NCBI RefSeq assembly: GCF_013373065.1
Contig: NZ_JABXIN010000018.1
Span: forward strand, 1-64,000
Origin: Algoriphagus sp.
Lineage (GTDB): Bacteria > Bacteroidota > Bacteroidia > Cytophagales > Cyclobacteriaceae
DNA length: 64,000 nucleotides
Reading direction: 5' to 3'
Part shown: piece by piece, positions 63,397 through 64,000 of the stretch
How positions within the stretch are numbered: position 1 is the stretch's first letter
Layout of the letters: every line of letters starts with the position of its first letter
Position numbers and translations under genes: made by a program
The notes under the pieces: model-generated
Told to the model about the DNA's origin: nothing
The model's input: only the letters and a program-made list of their open reading frames with translations
The model's database searches: none

Positions 63397-64000
63397 ATGA
63401 CTCAAAAACAAGCTCATAAACTTTTCCTGCTCGATGCCATGGCCCTTATTTATAGGGCACATTTTGCCTTTAGCAAAAATCCACGTATCAATTCGAAGGG
63501 ATTGAATACTGGGGTAATGTTGGGATTTACGAATACCCTACTGGAAGTGCTGAATAAGGAAAAGCCTTCTCATATCGCTGTAGCTTTTGATACATCGGCT
63601 CCTACTTTTCGGCACGAACAATACGAACCCTATAAAGCCAACCGACAGGAGCAACCTGAAGATATTACCGCCTCCATTCCCTGGGTAAAAGAAATCGTCA
63701 AGGCCTTTAATATCCCACTTTTGGAAATGGATGGCTTTGAAGCGGATGATATCATCGGGACAATCGCCAAAAAGGCTGAAAAAGAATCCTTTACGGTTTA
63801 CATGATGACTCCGGATAAGGATTATGGTCAGTTGGTGGATGATCATATTTTTCTGTACAAACCAGCCTTCATGGGGAATGGCGTGGATGTTATGGGACCC
63901 AAGGAGGTATGTGCAAAATGGGAGATCGAACACGTGGATCAGGTTCGGGATATTTTGGGCTTGATGGGAGACACTGTGGATAATATTCCCGGAATTCCCG
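63397..64000 (+). CDS. polA: DNA polymerase I, N-terminal part (cut by the window edge)
   Basis: The frame from ATG 63397 is open to the last base of the window and covers about 201 residues of the 5'-3' exonuclease domain: LFLLDAMALIYRAHFAF, VAFDTSAPTFRHEQY, YKANRQEQPEDI, MDGFEADDIIGTIAKKAE, TPDKDYGQLV and DILGLMGDTVDNIPGIP, with the acidic metal ligands and helix-hairpin-helix. The rest lies outside. It removes RNA primers and repairs DNA. Confidence 0.96.
   Translation, partial: MTQKQAHKLFLLDAMALIYRAHFAFSKNPRINSKGLNTGVMLGFTNTLLEVLNKEKPSHIAVAFDTSAPTFRHEQYEPYKANRQEQPEDITASIPWVKEIVKAFNIPLLEMDGFEADDIIGTIAKKAEKESFTVYMMTPDKDYGQLVDDHIFLYKPAFMGNGVDVMGPKEVCAKWEIEHVDQVRDILGLMGDTVDNIPGIP

Noticed and set aside
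63538..63933. 131-codon frame on the minus strand at the window end
   Set aside because: It is antisense to the 5' part of polA, whose frame is open to the window edge and carries all exonuclease motifs.
1..64000. tRNA, rRNA, CRISPR array, prophage or transposase genes
   Set aside because: I read the intergenic gaps on both strands and saw no cloverleaf, direct-repeat array or mobile-element enzyme. Gaps are short and mostly hold promoters or terminators.

Overview
The window is a dense, chromosomal stretch of a Bacteroidota genome, most likely order Cytophagales (Cyclobacteriaceae, Algoriphagus-like; this placement is inference). The signs are two SusC/CirA-type TonB-dependent receptors with carboxypeptidase-regulatory N-termini, almost no Shine-Dalgarno sequences, Bacteroidota-type promoters (TTTG, about 19-21 bases, TAnnTTTG), a bacillithiol-type YtxJ protein, a bacterial ComA homologue and many families typical of this phylum (DUF4403, DUF4783, DUF4212, NhaD, CoaX). 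I count about 58 protein genes, one TPP riboswitch, one MITE-like repeat and roughly ten intrinsic terminators. I saw no tRNA, rRNA, CRISPR, prophage or IS transposase.

Layout. 1-5 kb: pentose phosphate genes, gnd divergent from zwf-pgl, then ruvB. 5-7 kb: apbE and a ZIP metal transporter. 7-14 kb: an acetate module, DUF4212 small subunit, sodium:solute symporter, acetyl-CoA synthetase, then a cNMP/CBS/DUF294 signalling protein translationally coupled to a DnaQ-like exonuclease. 14-21.5 kb: DUF4403 lipoprotein, YtxJ, a large TonB-type outer-membrane protein, pheS and two unknown genes. 21.5-24 kb: operon glyA-tatC-rpiB. 24-28 kb: small unknown genes, AEC transporter, inositol-monophosphatase family protein, rsmI, pterin dehydratase, DUF493. 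28-36 kb: a cell-envelope block read leftward: coaX, outer-membrane protein, TPR protein, lptC, small membrane protein, CNNM/CBS protein, PpiD-type foldase. 36-45.7 kb: anmK, amino-acid dehydrogenase, nhaD, tag, stand-alone alr, DUF368 (PopT-type) with aroE, and TPR protein with comA. 45.8-48 kb: surface-polysaccharide genes rfbC, CpsB-type PHP phosphatase, SDR. 48-52 kb: hflX and a TonB receptor under a TPP riboswitch. 52-58 kb: VWA protein with AAA+ ATPase, queG, corA, nadC, DUF4783. 58-64 kb: gpmI with a lipoprotein, the repeat, amidase, a membrane protein and the 5' part of polA.

Most of this is housekeeping. No clear-cut new defence or mobile system is visible. The best leads are: the cNMP/CBS/DUF294 plus exonuclease pair attached to acetate uptake; ComA, which could feed sulfonolipid head-group synthesis; the VWA/AAA+ pair with an altered Walker B; a riboswitch-controlled receptor whose promoter overlaps the neighbour's terminator; promoter boxes lying only 4-6 bases from start codons, suggesting leaderless mRNAs; and a 275-bp MITE-like repeat.
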